The notes: a model not told the origin generated them from the sequence alone. Numbered from the stretch's first letter, positions 33,403 through 45,022 are shown. The stretch is 64,000 nt of DNA from Homarus americanus (GCF_018991925.1 NW_024735416.1:86001-150000); one strand, 5' to 3'. A program made the numbers and translations.

Positions 33403-33840
33403 CTATTATACTAAAAAATATGGATAGATCACTCTGCCCCCAACTGTGCTTGACGGCTCCCGTGTTTACATAGGGAAGCAATGGCCGTCACTCACCACTG
33501 ATGATGGCCATTGAGGCATTCAGCTCCCCACCCCACCACTACCTTAGTTCTTATGGTATAGTGTGGCTCCTGTACTGCCCAGTTCTTATACCCAGGTCTC
33601 TCCTCTCTGCCCCTTTACTGCCATGTGCTTGCTGTGTCCACCTGGTTTACTTTAATACGTGACACATACACAACCTGGATACGTGACACTGGCCAACCTG
33701 GATACATTGATAAAGACGATACATGGCACGTATTATGTCTATCAAGAGACAGTTGGGCACCAGGAAACGCAGTGAAGATAACCAGACACAGTGAGGTACC
33801 AGGAAATCTAGTGAGGGTATTTTGGGCACGTAATAATACC
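33403..33840. other. unique spacer
   Basis: Mostly unique. 33655-33720 has two to three short repeats of ACGTGACACT/ACCTGGATAC type. No gene. Confidence 0.5.
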
Positions 33841-34118
33841 CAAAACAGTTAATAACATCCCCTAAATAGTTAAAAAAATACCCCAAATAGTTAAACAAAC
33901 ACCCCAAACAGTTTAAAAAATACCCACAAACAGCTAAAACATCCCCTAAATAGTTAAAAAAAATACCCACAAACAGCTAAAACATCCCCTAAATAGTTAA
34001 AAAAATACCCCAAACAGTTAAACAAACACCCCAAACAGTTTAAAAAATACCCACAAACAGCTAAAACATCCCCTAAACAGTTTAAAAAAATACCCCAAAT
34101 AGTTAAACATCCCCAAAA
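33841..34118. repeat. A-rich 18-bp repeat with nested higher-order units
   Basis: Units of the type AAACAGTTTAAAAAATACCC and AATAGTTAAACAAACACCC recur in a fixed order, so blocks of about 80 bp are themselves duplicated. Confidence 0.93.
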
Positions 34119-34254
34119 CAGTGACTGACAATACCCACGGCCCTTAACACAACACCTCGACATACATTTAACAGTCAGAAGCGGAGTAACACCAGCTAAA
34201 CACACCACAAACACCACCTATCGTAACAACATTCCTGATACATAGTCTATTTAT

Positions 34255-34425
34255 CATCCTACCCCTTCCTCCTTCACTCCTACCCCTCCCTCCTTCACTC
34301 CTACCCCTCCCTCCAACCCCTCCCCACAGTGTTCATCCTTTCCCCCCCTCCCCCTGCTACTCTCTCTCCCCCTTCCCTACCTACCGTGCTTCCTTTCCTC
34401 CATACCCTCCCCTCTCCCCTCCCCA
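34255..34425. repeat. CCTTCC/CTACCCCTCC pyrimidine tract
   Basis: C/T-rich with three CTCCTTCACTCCTACCCCTC units. Confidence 0.85.
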
Positions 34426-34576
34426 AGTAACAAGCAAAGGCGCATTCAACCAGAGTTTCGCAAACGGTCTCTTCCCAAGCTCATCTCTACTGTATATTGA
34501 AGGTTCCAGTTTTTGCACACACTTATACATATACACGCACGCAGACACACATACACAGGGCAGTTGAGGCTCCGGC

Positions 34577-34683
<107 letters not shown>

Positions 34684-34827
34684 TGATCGTGCCTCGTTGA
34701 TATTATTACAACTACTCCATACATACATGCGCGTGGGCAACTTATTACCTGTGTATGTGCTTGCTGATCGTCTTCCAGTCTACATGTACTTTCCGCCAAT
34801 TGAAGCTACCTTTGTATGTATATTAGT

Positions 34828-35168
34828 GGAGGAAGAGGAGGAGGAGGGAGGAGGAGGAGGAGGAGGAGGAGGGAGGAGGAGGAGGAGGAGAAGAGGAGGA
34901 GGAAGAGGAAGAGGAGGAGGAGGAGGAAGGAGGAGGAGGAAGAGGAGGAGGAGGGAAGAGGAGGAGGAAGAGGAAGAGGAAGAGGAGGAGGAAGAGGAAG
35001 AGGAAGAGGAGGAAGGGGAGGAGGAGGAGGAGGAAGGGGAGGAGGAGGAGGAGGAAGGAGTGAGGAGGGAGGAGGAGGGGAGGAGGAGGAGGAGGAGGGA
35101 GGAAGAGGAGGAGGAAAGAGAGGAAGAGGAAGAGAAGAGGAGGAGGAGGTGAGGAGGAGGAAGGGGAG

Positions 35169-35201
<33 letters not shown>

Positions 35202-35322
35202 GGAGGAAGGGGAGGAAGAGGAAAGGAGGAGGAGGGGAGGAGGAGGAGGAGGAGGAGGAGGAGGAGGATGAGGAAGAGGAAGAGGAGGAGGAGGGAGGAG
35301 GAGGAGGAGGAGGAGGAGGTGA
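34828..35322. repeat. (GGA)n tract, about 0.5 kb
   Basis: Nearly pure purine on the plus strand. Poly-Glu/Arg and poly-Ser/Leu frames are artefacts. Such tracts can form triplex DNA. Confidence 0.97.
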
Positions 35323-35377
35323 AGAGGGATGGCTCATTAATATGACCTCCCCTACATACGTCAGCGTGGTAGTGGAG

Positions 35378-35545
35378 TATGGTGGTGGTAGTTGTGGTGG
35401 CGGTGGTGGTGATAGTGGTAGCTGTGGTCATAGTAGTGGCAACGGCGGTGGTGGTGATGGTAGCTGTGGTAGGACTGGCGGTGGTGGTGGTGGTGTGATA
35501 GTGGTGGTAGTAGTGGTGGTGGTAGTAGTAGTGGTGGTGGTGCAG
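35378..35545. repeat. (GGT)n/(GGTAGT)n trinucleotide array
   Basis: GGTGGTGGTAGT with interruptions. Confidence 0.95.
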
Positions 35546-35664
35546 GACAAGGCGGGAGGGCATAAAGCTTGTAGATATGATCAACTGGTAAATCACAGCA
35601 CCATACACGCCCATGTCGCAGTCACTGGCCGCTATCTAGATAAGTGGTGGGCGGCGTGCAAATA

Positions 35665-35802
35665 GTTAAGCTAAGTTAGGTGGGTGGGTGGCACAGAGGT
35701 TGGGTGAGTTAGATGGGTGGCATAGCAATAGGTAAATTTGGTGGGCGGCATAGAAATGGGCGAGTTAGATGGGTTGGTCAGGTGGGTGGCATGCAAGTGG
35801 GC
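35665..35802. repeat. about 30-bp tandem repeat
   Basis: About four diverged units with GGTGGGTGGCATAGA and GTGAGTTAGAT words. Confidence 0.8.
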
Positions 35803-35829
35803 GGGAAATAAAACAGGTGAGGAAGAAAA

Positions 35830-36105
35830 GGTAGGAGGAGTAGGAGGAGGAAGAGATAGTAGAAAGAGGAAGAGGCAGAAGGAAGGGGAGGGTGAAGGAA
35901 GGGGAGAGGCGCAGAAGGAAGGGAGGCAGAAGGAAGGGGGGCAGTAGCTGAAGGGGCGGCAGAAGGAAGGGGGGGGCAGAAGGAAGGAGGCAGAAGGAAG
36001 GGGGGCAGAAGGAAGGTGTGGGGTGAAGGAAGGGGAGGCAGAAGGAAGGGGGGGCAGAAGGAAGGAGGCAGAAGGAAGGGGAGGCAGAAGGAGGCAGAAG
36101 ATAGG
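35830..36105. repeat. 15-bp repeat (GGCAGAAGGAAGGGG)n with purine lead-in
   Basis: About 15 copies from 35869, preceded by a purine-rich lead. Confidence 0.94.
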
Positions 36106-36167
36106 AGGTAAAAATTTATCTACTTAACATTACCATGAGGGAAACTTTGTCGCTCGAACCTTTGAGT

Positions 36168-36545
36168 CTATGTATCCAAGTCCCTATGTATCCAAGTCCC
36201 TATGTATCCAAGTCCCTATGTATCCAAGTCCCTATGTATCCAAGTCGCGTATCCAAGTCCCTATGTGTATCCAAGTCCCTATGTATCCAAGTCCCTATGC
36301 ATTAAGTCCCTATGTATCCAAGTCCCTATGTATCCAAGTCCCTATGTATCCAAGTCCCTATGTATCCAAGTCTCTATGTATCCAAGTCCCTATGTATCCA
36401 AGTCCCTATGTATCCAAGTCCCTATGTATCCAAGTCCCTATGTATCCAAGTCCCTATGTATCCAAGTATCTATGTATCCAAGTCCCTATGTATCCAAGTC
36501 CCTATGTATCCAAGTATCTGTGTATCCAAGTCTATGTATCCAATC
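36168..36545. repeat. 16-bp minisatellite (TATGTATCCAAGTCCC)n
   Basis: About 23 highly regular copies. The Tyr-Pro-Ser-rich 231-codon frame results from a period not divisible by three cycling through all frames, none of which holds a stop. Confidence 0.97.
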
Positions 36546-37040
36546 CAATCCAACCTAACCGAACTGCCTCCCTTTTACTTGACCAATCAAAGTGTCTTTC
36601 ATTAAATGGCCTTCAACATCCAACCCCTCATCCAGCCATCCCATCCTTCATCCATATTCTCACCTACTTCCTCTTAATCCTTCATTCATACGGACGGAAC
36701 CTCTTATCATCCTCATTATTTACGTTTTGTCATCATTCTTCCGTTCACTCATTCTCGGCGTTCACTGATAACTCGGGATTTATGGTTTGTGGGTCGTGTT
36801 CTATGGGGGATCTCGCGGTAACAAGGTCATGTGGGTGTGGAATCATCATCTATAATTTGTTATGAAAAAAAAAAAAAGATGAAATTTAGCATGAACATTC
36901 TGGATAGGATGTATATAGATGTGTTTCTTGTTCACGTCATCATTATTTTTTTTTTTTGTCGACTTGGGGTATTTTTCTTCTATCTTTGCCAACCTTTGTT
37001 TTTATCTCTGTATCAGTCTTCATTTACACTAGTTAGAACC

Positions 37041-37043
<3 letters not shown>
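36546..37043. other. unique spacer
   Basis: AT-rich with no gene. An A-run lies at 36865-36877 and a T-run at 36947-36957. Confidence 0.5.
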
Positions 37044-37090
<47 letters not shown>

Positions 37091-37100
37091 GGTAATAAGG
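37044..37100 (+). repeat. (CT)n ending in a splice-like CCAG/GTAATAAG/GTAAGA
   Basis: About 22 CT units run to 37088. CCAG then ends at 37091 and is followed directly by GTAATAAG and GTAAGA. The tract therefore mimics an acceptor with an adjacent donor, either a ratchet-type site or an 8-nt exon. Simple-sequence origin makes function doubtful. Confidence 0.5.
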
Positions 37101-38600
37101 TAAGAAAGGGAGACGTCACGAAATGAAGTCCCCCGTCACGCGGCCCCGACGTCTAGGTCCACTGGCACCACCCGCACGTCCGTCCGTCCGTCGCGATTCA
37201 TAAACAGATAACTAATTCACTTTATCGCCTCTTCCTCATTAAGAAGGCGTGGCACAAATTTACGAGACGACGCGTACTAAGGCACGGAGGGCAAAAAATT
37301 TAAAAGGGACGATTTATGTCTCGCCCATAAACTCGTACAAAGGACCCCGACATCATGTAGGGTCGAGGAAGGGGTCAAAAGTTGCGCCTCCCATTCTCTT
37401 CGGGTCAACTGCAACTTATATTATATGATCTCCCGCACCACCTCCTCCCACTCCTTCCCATGACGCTCCCGAGTCTCAACTAGCAACACCCACTGTCCCT
37501 AGTCTCCCACATCGACCCTGAATAAATCTTCCAGTTCTATAACCAATCCCCATCAGCCCCCCACCATTCCTCACGACCTTAACAGTCCCCATGGCCCCAA
37601 CAGTCCTCACGACCCTCAGCCGCCCCCCACCAGCACCACAATCCCCCAACCACTACCGCCAGAACCTTAATCCATCCCCCACGAACCACCCCCACCAAGA
37701 CCCATCACATCACCACCACCACCCTCCTATGGTCCTTTTTCTACCCCCCTGTAGTTGATGGTTATAGAGACACTATGTTAACTGTCAGATTGCCTCCTCT
37801 CATCCCTACATCAACCCTCCAGCCTGCCGCAGCGCCGTCCGGGTACCCTTATCACGCCGCTGACACCACTACTACTGATCCTGCCACCACTACTACTATT
37901 ATTATTTTTATGCCACTGGTTCCACCCGTATGGACCTTGCCACAGCTGCCACCATTAATAATCCCACTACTGCCACCACTAAGGATCTTACATCATCTGT
38001 CACCACTATTAACCACCGCCCCCCTGCTGATCCCGTCACTGCCATCTATATAACTATCAACCAAGTCACTACCACCATCTCCCTATCACTCTTGTCACCA
38101 CAACTATCACCACCATCCCCCTCACCACCACCACTCACTACCAGCACGAGGGAGAGAGAGAGAAGGGAGGCCTGGCTATGGGTAAGACACGGGCAGAGGC
38201 TCTGATTGATATGAGTGGTAGTGTTGCCAATCTGATAGTTGCGTAATATATTCATAGTGTGTGGGCCGTGAGGGTGCCGCCCCGCCTCGAGGTGCACAGG
38301 GGAGCCACGCCTCTACTTGGCTACACTGCTTGGGGAACATACCAACGAACGAAGGCATAAAAGGGATGATTAACAACAATAAATGAAATGACATCTTTAA
38401 AAAAATATATATATATTTATAAACACAGGTTCGAGTTCCTCAGACGCCATAAGACCAAACGGGTCATAAATCCCTCAACAGGGGAAGAATTACATCAACA
38501 TGGTCTCACTACAGTCGGCCTCACGCACTTATGGAAGAATATAAATCAATAAATACTTAAATAAATGCCCAAATTACTGTCAATAGAACTGTATAGGAAT
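37101..38600. other. unique spacer with CCA-rich part
   Basis: 37130-37440 is GC-balanced unique DNA. 37600-38150 is C/A-rich with decayed CCACTACTA/CCACCA triplets, giving Pro/Thr-rich open frames without domains. A run of alternating AT lies at 38403-38419. Confidence 0.5.
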
Positions 38601-38602
38601 GA

Positions 38603-38750
38603 TGTAGCTGGTGGTAGTACTGGTGGTGGTGGTAGTACTGGTGGTGGTGGTAGTAGTAGTGGTAGTAATAATAGTGGTAGCAGGATAATGAGGGAGGTTA
38701 GTGATGGTAGTGGCACGGTAATGGGTTAGTGGTAATGGTGGTGGTTGGGC
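38603..38750. repeat. (GGTAGT)n/(GTGGTG)n triplet array
   Basis: GGTGGTGGTAGTACT units, then a short (GACA)n run at 38752-38768. Confidence 0.93.
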
Positions 38751-38894
38751 AGACAGACAGACAGACACAGATAGGTACAGCGAAAGGCAGACAGACAGAG
38801 TACAATCTAGCCTGTCTGTTCCTTTAACGTTCTCTGGCGGGAAATAATAAGCAGAAGGGATCGAGATTTCCGCGTTTGTTAATCTTTTTGCGTC

Positions 38895-39331
38895 CCGTGT
38901 GTACATGTCTTCAAGTTACGTGTACACATGCCTTTACGTTCCGTGTACACATGTCTTCAAGTTCCGTGCACACATGTCTTCAAGTTAGGTGTACACATGT
39001 CTTCAAGTTCGGTGCACACGTCTTCAAGTTCCGTGTACACATGTCTTCAAGTTACGTGCGCACATGTCTTCAAGTTACGTGTGCACATGTCTTCAAGTTC
39101 CGTGCACACATGTCTTCAAGTTACGTGTGCACATGTCTTTACGTTCCGTGTACACATGTCTTCAAGTTCCGTGCACACATGTCTTCAAGTTCCGTGCACA
39201 CATGTCTTCAAGTTCCGTGCACACATGTCTTCAAGTTCCGTGCACACATGTCTTCAAGTTCCGTGCACACATGTCTTCAAGTTCCGTGTACACATGTCTT
39301 CAAGTTCCGTGTACACATGTCTTCAAGTTCC
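38895..39331. repeat. 23-bp minisatellite, about 19 copies
   Basis: The unit contains CACATGTCTTCAAGTTCCGT followed by G and a variable pair (TA, CA, GC). Three 150-200 codon overlapping frames (Cys-Leu-Gln-Val, His-Val-Phe-Lys) are generated because 23 is not a multiple of three and the unit has no stop in any frame. Confidence 0.97.
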
Positions 39332-39354
39332 ACATAAACAATACAACCTATTCC

Positions 39355-39600
39355 CAGCATGTCTCACTCCCAGCATATCCTACCCCTAGCATATCCTACC
39401 CCCAGCATATCCTACCCCTAGCATATCGTATTCCCAGCATATCCTATTCCCAGCATATCCTATTCCCAGCATATCCTATTCCCAGCATATCCAGCATATC
39501 CTACCCCCAGCATATCCTACCCCCAGCATATCCTATTCCCAGCATATCCTATTCCCAGCATATCATTCCCAGCATATCCTACCCCTAGCATATCTAACAT
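39355..39600. repeat. 16-bp repeat (CCCAGCATATCCTATT)n
   Basis: About 15 copies, with CCTACC and CCTATT forms clustered. Begins 24 bp after the preceding 23-bp array. Confidence 0.96.
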
Positions 39601-39848
39601 ATCCGAATTAAATCTACGGTTTTAGTATGCAAATTTGGATCTGTTTCCTAGTATGAATGTTAGTCTCTGGGTAGAATCTGTTTACATTGACTAGTCATTA
39701 ATTAATTACTATCAGTATTTATCTAATTAAGTGGTTTTAACATTAATAAAAGTGAAGTATTACTCGTAAAGTTAATTTTTTTCGTCTATAATAATTTGGA
39801 AAACAAACGAAACGAAATAGTTATACTTTGTTTGTAAATCACACTGTG
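39601..39848. other. AT-rich unique spacer
   Basis: No feature seen. Confidence 0.5.
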
Positions 39849-40165
39849 AAAACACTAGCCGGTCAAAACACTAGCCGGTCAAAACACTAGCCGGTCAAAA
39901 CACTAGCCGGTCAAAACACTCGCTGGTCAAAACACTAGCTGGTCAAAACACTAGCCGGTCAAAACATTTGCTGGTCAAACACTAGTCAATAAACACTGCT
40001 GACAAAAACATCACGGTCAAAACACTCGCTGGTCAAAACACCTGCTGGTCAAACACTAGCTGGTCAAAACACTCGCTGGACAAAAACACTCAGATGGTCA
40101 AAACACTGCTGGTCAAAACACCAGCTGGCCAAACACTAGCTGGTCAAAACACTAGCCGGTCAAAA
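39849..40165. repeat. 16-bp repeat (CACTAGCCGGTCAAAA)n
   Basis: About 19 copies, with identical copies on the left and increasingly variable ones on the right (CTCGCTGG, CTGCTGG forms). This gradient fits homogenisation at one end. Confidence 0.96.
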
Positions 40166-40279
40166 TACATGACCCTCCTATAGATACCAGATATAACAAA
40201 GTGTTGAGGGAATTTTGATCTCATCTATACATCGTGAACAGAGAGGAAATTTGAATTTGATTTTGACGCGTTTAGAAAA

Positions 40280-40800
40280 TGTTGGTACAGTAGTAGGTAG
40301 TGAGCAGCTACCCAACAGGGAGGTACTACCGCCTGGGAAGATATTGGAAGCATAATGTGTTGTCTAATGGTGGACCCTGCTGCCATATGGCACCACGAAA
40401 TTTGAGACCAAGTCCCAGGTTGTTGATCTGACTTTCTGCCTCATTTACACACAATTGCAGGGTCTCAATTGTTTCTCTTACTATTGACAACACAACATAC
40501 ATATATTGTTTCTCATTTTTTATCTATTTTCATTTTTTTATTTTTTTATGGTTCTTTACTATTATTACAGTGTTATTATTATTATAATTATTATTTTATT
40601 ATTTTAAATTAAATTGTGTATTTTTATTATAAATTTTATTTACTATGAATTACTAGTATTACTATTATTACATTTTCGCCCCCCCCCTCCCCCCCCCAGG
40701 CCCCGATGCGGGTCAGTGACCTGTGCCCTGGTGGGCTAATGTCCGTAAATAAAAAAAAAAGTGAAAAAGCAGTAAAGGATGTTTAGAAGATAAACTATAG
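40280..40800. mobile_element. possible interspersed repeat body with AT-rich tail
   Basis: 40286-40345 (GTAGTAGGTAGTGAGCAGCT ... GGGAGGTACTACCGCCTGG) reminds me of a dispersed repeat common in decapod genomes, although I cannot verify this here. 40500-40680 is a T/ATT-rich tail with TTATTATTATTATAATTATT words, then a C-run and CCCGATGCGGGTCAGTGACC. Boundaries and class are uncertain. Confidence 0.35.
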
Positions 40801-40985
40801 CAAAGAAGCTAAAGCGAGGAGGAGGAAGATGAATTAAAGATGGGGGGAGAAGGAAGAGGAGGAAGAAGGGGTAGGAGGAAGAAGGGAAGGGAGAAGGTAG
40901 AAGGGAGAAGGTAGGAGGGAGAAAATAGGAGGGGGGAGCGAGAAGAGAGGGAGGTAGGTAGGAGGCAGTAGCTGGAGGGAAGGAC
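40800..40985. repeat. purine-rich GGAGGAAGAAGG tract
   Basis: A/G-rich with AGAAGGTAGAAGGG units. Confidence 0.9.
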
Positions 40986-41501
40986 AGGCGGTAAAAAGGT
41001 TTAGATTCAGGACATCACTGTGTGTCTAGACCCACGAGGCCGTCTACCTCCTGCCACATAACTGCGCCCCCCTGACACCCAACTGCTCCTCCTGACACCC
41101 AACTGCGCCTTGTCACACCCCTCTACACATGGAACAGCCTTCCAACACCCACCTGCCACGGGCCCACACTACCTGTAAACCTCCACCAGAACATAACCTC
41201 CTTCAGGGTATCTATGGAAACACACACCAAGGCACCAGATATCCGTGTTTCAATATGGAGTGTCGAGTTACCTACTGTACGTCTCGGTAAGTTTGTGGTT
41301 CTCATTTGGTCGCCATCCTCCTGGACGTCTTCTTTGAATGAGGGAACGAGACTCGGGCTAACATACCTTGCTAGGGGATTGGTTGAGATCGGTGATTGGT
41401 AGAACCTGGGGCCTAATAGATCTTGGGGCCCAGTTAACCAACAGCCGTCGCGGATAGAGGACTATGAATGTACTCGTCTGTGACCCAACCGAACCTTGCA
41501 G

Positions 41502-41635
41502 TCCTTCTTCACTCTGATCTACTCCATCTGGCTCGTGTTTACACAGCTCAGGGTGACCAGAGTCCGCAACCGGCTATCTGCTGGCCCTCACGACACCCGG
41601 GATCCCAACAGTACACGCAGCATTAATGTCTTCCC
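41502..41635 (+). CDS. candidate internal exon encoding a membrane segment
   Basis: An acceptor-like AACCTTGCAG (ending 41501) and an excellent donor GTAAGTAAG at 41636 bracket 134 nt. They are open in one frame (phase 0 in, 2 out) with an upstream in-frame stop just outside. The peptide starts SFFTLIYSIWLVFTQLRVTR: a hydrophobic stretch followed by basic residues, then a polar DTRDPNSTRS segment. Third codon positions are C/G-rich, unlike the flanks. Two downstream acceptors match its phase (exon starts 42103 or 42163) and lead to one TAA at 42206-42208. I recognise no family. This is the most protein-like isolated exon on the plus strand. Confidence 0.35.
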
Positions 41636-42120
41636 GTAAGTAAGTGGATTTAAGAACACAAATGGCTGTCTGATTCAAGCTCTTAGACGAAAATGGTGAA
41701 AATAACGTCCTAAATTGCCTCGAGAGACTACCATAGTTTTTTATTCCTTCAGTTCCAGTTGTTTATTTTGATAGTTACGTTGGTGGACGAAGGATGGTCC
41801 CTGTTTTAGCTTGGTAACGGATTCATAAAGTATCAGTTAATTTATCTCATGAGAGGTATTAGGAAAAACGTATCGAGTTAAAAGTACAGAATCGGTATAG
41901 CTTTGATGCCATTTTCAACACGAGTCAGTTATTGAGGATATATTCTTACGTCATCCGTTACCAGGGAAAATTCAAGCTACGAACCTTTAAGAATGTAGAC
42001 CGTAGATCTCCCCTTCACTGGTACTCGAAGGGCTGACGGAGGGTGAGTGTGAGTCATTAAGGGAGGTGATGTAGGTGTGTGTGGGTTTGTCCGAGTGACG
42101 AGCTCTTCTCACGAACTTAC

Positions 42121-42193
42121 CCTCGGCTCGCTCCTGGACTCTGGCTGGGTTATTGACCACAGGATCCGCCGTCTCCAGAACTTCGTGTGGAGA
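42121..42193 (-). CDS. candidate minus-strand exon with strong donor
   Basis: A donor GAGG/GTAAGT (42120-42115) follows a 24-codon open segment SPHEVLETADPVVNNPARVQ and four further codons. The only visible acceptor is a non-standard AAATAAG at 42194. It overlaps the alternative plus-strand terminal exon at 42103-42208, so at most one of the two is real. Confidence 0.18.
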
Positions 42194-42662
42194 CTTATTT
42201 CCACTTAACCGAGGATAAAAAGAAAGTAATTTAGTTATTGTAGTGTGTTTTAGTTATCTTTGTGGCGTGGCTTAAAAGGGTAGATGTGTCCTTACAACTA
42301 CTACCTCCCGTTACGAGACAAATTCCTAAGAGTTGTGAGAATCCGCAGCCAACCACCATGCTCCTCACCTCTCCCCTCAAACTCTTCTCTGATTTATATC
42401 AAATTCAGCTCACTTGTCTCGGTAACTTCGCGAGGCCAAGAGGATTCTAAACCCTCCCATCTCGTCTTGATAAAGTTAAAGCTGACACGATGTTGGCCGC
42501 CTCGCAAGAAGATGATCATTCAACTCAGGTACAAACTACTGTGTCCTCCAGCGTGCAACATAGTCGACCACCACACAGCCCAGGAGCCAAGGTCATATTT
42601 CTATTGCTTCTCACCAGATTTATTATTATAGCATTAGTTCATAGTTATCTGTTTTATGTCTA

Positions 42663-42664
42663 GG
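42663..42664 (+). promoter_or_regulatory. candidate recursive splice point
   Basis: TATCTGTTTTATGTCTAG is followed directly by GTAAGA at 42664, an acceptor/donor juxtaposition like the one at 17845. Confidence 0.2.
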
Positions 42665-42799
42665 TAAGAACTCTGCCCTCCCGTCTGGCAACACTGGTCT
42701 CAGCTAGTCCTGGTAATTGTTGCTTGAGCGACTGTCGAACATAATGCTTAGTGAGGGTTCAAGCACCCCTGGTCCTCCTCCCTCCAAGACACACCACTA

Positions 42800-42805
42800 T
42801 TTATT
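42800..42805 (-). terminator. polyadenylation signal AATAAA
   Basis: AATAAA on the minus strand, 38 nt past the stop of the candidate terminal exon 43077-42844. It is preceded by an A-rich stretch. Confidence 0.35.
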
Positions 42806-42843
42806 TCATTTTTTTTCCCGGCAGATTTACCCGAGACTGAAAC

Positions 42844-43077
42844 TTAGCCTCTACGGTGTGATCCAGTGGCAGGAGACAATACTACTGACGAAGGAGTCCT
42901 GATGACCAGGTGTTGACACTCCCCTCCCCACCCCGTAACACAACCCAGCTCACAGGTGTCATCAAGCACTCGGACACCTCCTAAAACGCCACTAATTAAA
43001 CCTGAATTATTGTGTAAAAATCCTCGGGGACAGGGACGAGTCTGGGAGGTGACGTCAGGGGCCCGGGGCAGGTCCAG
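42844..43077 (-). CDS. candidate terminal coding exon of a minus-strand gene
   Basis: The acceptor TTGAATTATCCCCAG ends at 43078. The frame then stays open for 77 codons, starting LDLPRAPDVTSQTRPCPRGF, through VLGGVRVLDDTCELGC and ending SPATGSHRRG before TAA. Its phase (0) matches the upstream exon at 43276-43139 across a 61-nt intron. AATAAA lies 38 nt downstream. Four cysteines are present and no domain is recognised. As part of the model the protein would have about 120 residues if it starts at the ATG at 43267. This is inferred from splice signals only. Confidence 0.33.
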   Translation of the reverse strand: MDLPRAPDVTSQTRPCPRGFLHNNSGLISGVLGGVRVLDDTCELGCVTGWGGECQHLVIRTPSSVVLSPATGSHRRG

Positions 43078-43138
43078 CTGGGGATAATTCAACAGTTGTG
43101 GTTCCAGACTCCTGTACCCCAGCCGCCGCCCTCCTCAC

Positions 43139-43276
43139 CTGGCAAACTGGAATCATATACAAATCACCGACATTCACAAGTAAATATTCAAGACGTCTTC
43201 CCTCATCCACGGCAGGAGTCACATGTCCAGGAGTTTGATGGGGCGCCAGACTATTACCAGGTATCATAGATGTATC
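43139..43276 (-). CDS. candidate coding exon with strong acceptor, minus strand
   Basis: Branch-like TTCTAAC, then TTCTTGCATCTCTCTAG (ending 43277), is one of the best 3' splice sites in the window. 138 nt follow, open for 46 codons (phase 0/0), ending GTTTGCCAG/GTGAGG. An ATG at 43267 is the first in frame. After it come IPGNSLAPHQTPGHVT and LEYLLVNVGDLYMIPVCQ. If the donor is not used the frame ends at 43055. No family is recognised. It pairs in phase with 43077-42844 and could be spliced from the exon ending at 45951. Confidence 0.35.
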
Positions 43277-43923
43277 CTAGAGAGATGCAAGAACCACCAT
43301 CACCTGTGTCTGCCTTGTTGAGTTAGAAAGTATTTAATAACTCGTCCAGGAAAAAAAAATAATTATTGCATCTTCTGCTTTAAGCATTTTCAAACTAATC
43401 AAGTAAACAGCAATAACAAATACCTTACTGTAGCTGATCAATAACCTGAGTTAAACCGACGTAAACAAACCAATCATACATTACTCCACACTCACCTTAA
43501 CCAAACCCGAGACTTTTGACGTGAAAACTTTAGTAGGATTCGGTTAAGGGTTCGGATACAAGACACATTTTCAGTTTCGCTCTTCACTCAAACCTGGCTT
43601 AACATATTATGACGGATTAGTTCAATATAATTTTGGATGTTACAAATACTAAATCCAATCAAGTCCATTTCATTCTCATCCAATCAGTTCCAATCAGGTA
43701 AAATCTAATTAAAATCCAACTAAGTCCAAGTCGAGGCCAATCCAGTCGAGCGCAAGAGGAGACCTTTCTGACGGGGGCCTCCTGGTGCTCCTCTGCCCTC
43801 CGTCAAATAAAACTCTAGGCAGTGTGGGGTGCCTCAAGGGTGGTGGTCGATCCCCGCCGCAATACCAACCCCGTTACGCTTCTGCCAACACCATTACGCA
43901 CAAACGAACTCTGCCAACACTAC

Positions 43924-44025
<102 letters not shown>

Positions 44026-44089
44026 TGCTAACACCACTACCACCACTCTACCCCTTGCCAGTGACAGCACCACTACCTCCTGCCAACAT

Positions 44090-44690
44090 TAACACCACTA
44101 CCACCCTCGTTATCTTCTTAACTCATCACCCCCTACGAACACACCCTATCACCCTACCAACACACCCTATCACCCTGCCACCTGTCCCCTACCAACACCT
44201 ATCACCCCTACCAACACACCCTATCACCCTACCAACACACCTATCACCCTACCAACACACCCTATCACCCCTACCAACACACCCTGTCACCCCTACCAAC
44301 ACACCCCTGTCACCCCTACCAACACACCCTATCACCCCTACCAACACACCCTATCACCCCTACCAACACCCCTATCACCCCTACCAACACACCCCTATCA
44401 CCCCTAACACACCCTATCACCCTACCAACACACCCTATCACCCCTACCAACACCCTATCACCCCTACCAACACACCCTATCCCCACCCCTACTGCTTGCC
44501 CTATCACCCCTACCAACACACCCTATCACCCCTACCAACACACCCTGTCACCCCAGCACACCTGTCACCCCTACCAATACACCCTATCACCCCTACCAAC
44601 ACACCCTATCACCCCTACCAACACACCCTATCACCCCTACCAACACACCCTATCACCCCTACCAACACACCCTATCACCCCTGCTCCACC
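44090..44690. repeat. 21-22 bp minisatellite (CCTATCACCCCTACCAACACAC)n
   Basis: About 27 copies with TATCACC and TGTCACC forms. The Thr/Pro/His-rich 321-codon frame (43785-44750) runs through the (TA)n tract and this array. Confidence 0.97.
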
Positions 44691-45022
44691 AGCCAGCTAG
44701 GGACCCTTCCTCTCGCCCGGGCTGTCATGATCGAAGCAGCGTTTGTATAAGAGTCGGTTCTGTTGACACACCTTGAACGTTCCGAGTCTCGATTAAGTCT
44801 CGGGGTCTCTTTAATTCGGGCCCTTTAATACCTAAAAGGCTCTAAATCTCGCCTTCACCTTAAGGTCGAGATGGCCAAGGGGGAAACAGATGAATTCCGA
44901 CTTTGTAGACAATTGGGAGGTGACTTGTTGTTTCTCCGTGCCGACGCATGTTGAGTCTGCAAGGTGACGGCGGAGATCAGGTTACCTTCAAGACAAAGAG
45001 GGAGAGAACGATGGTGAACGCC

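Noticed and set aside
34780..35614. Poly-Glu and poly-Ser/Leu frames
   Set aside because: (GGA)n simple repeat on the two strands.
38425..38445. GGTTCGAGTTCC, resembling a tRNA B box
   Set aside because: No A box at the right distance and no cloverleaf foldable by eye.
36170..39588. CRISPR-like appearance of regular direct repeats
   Set aside because: Units are contiguous with no unique spacers, and the DNA is eukaryotic.
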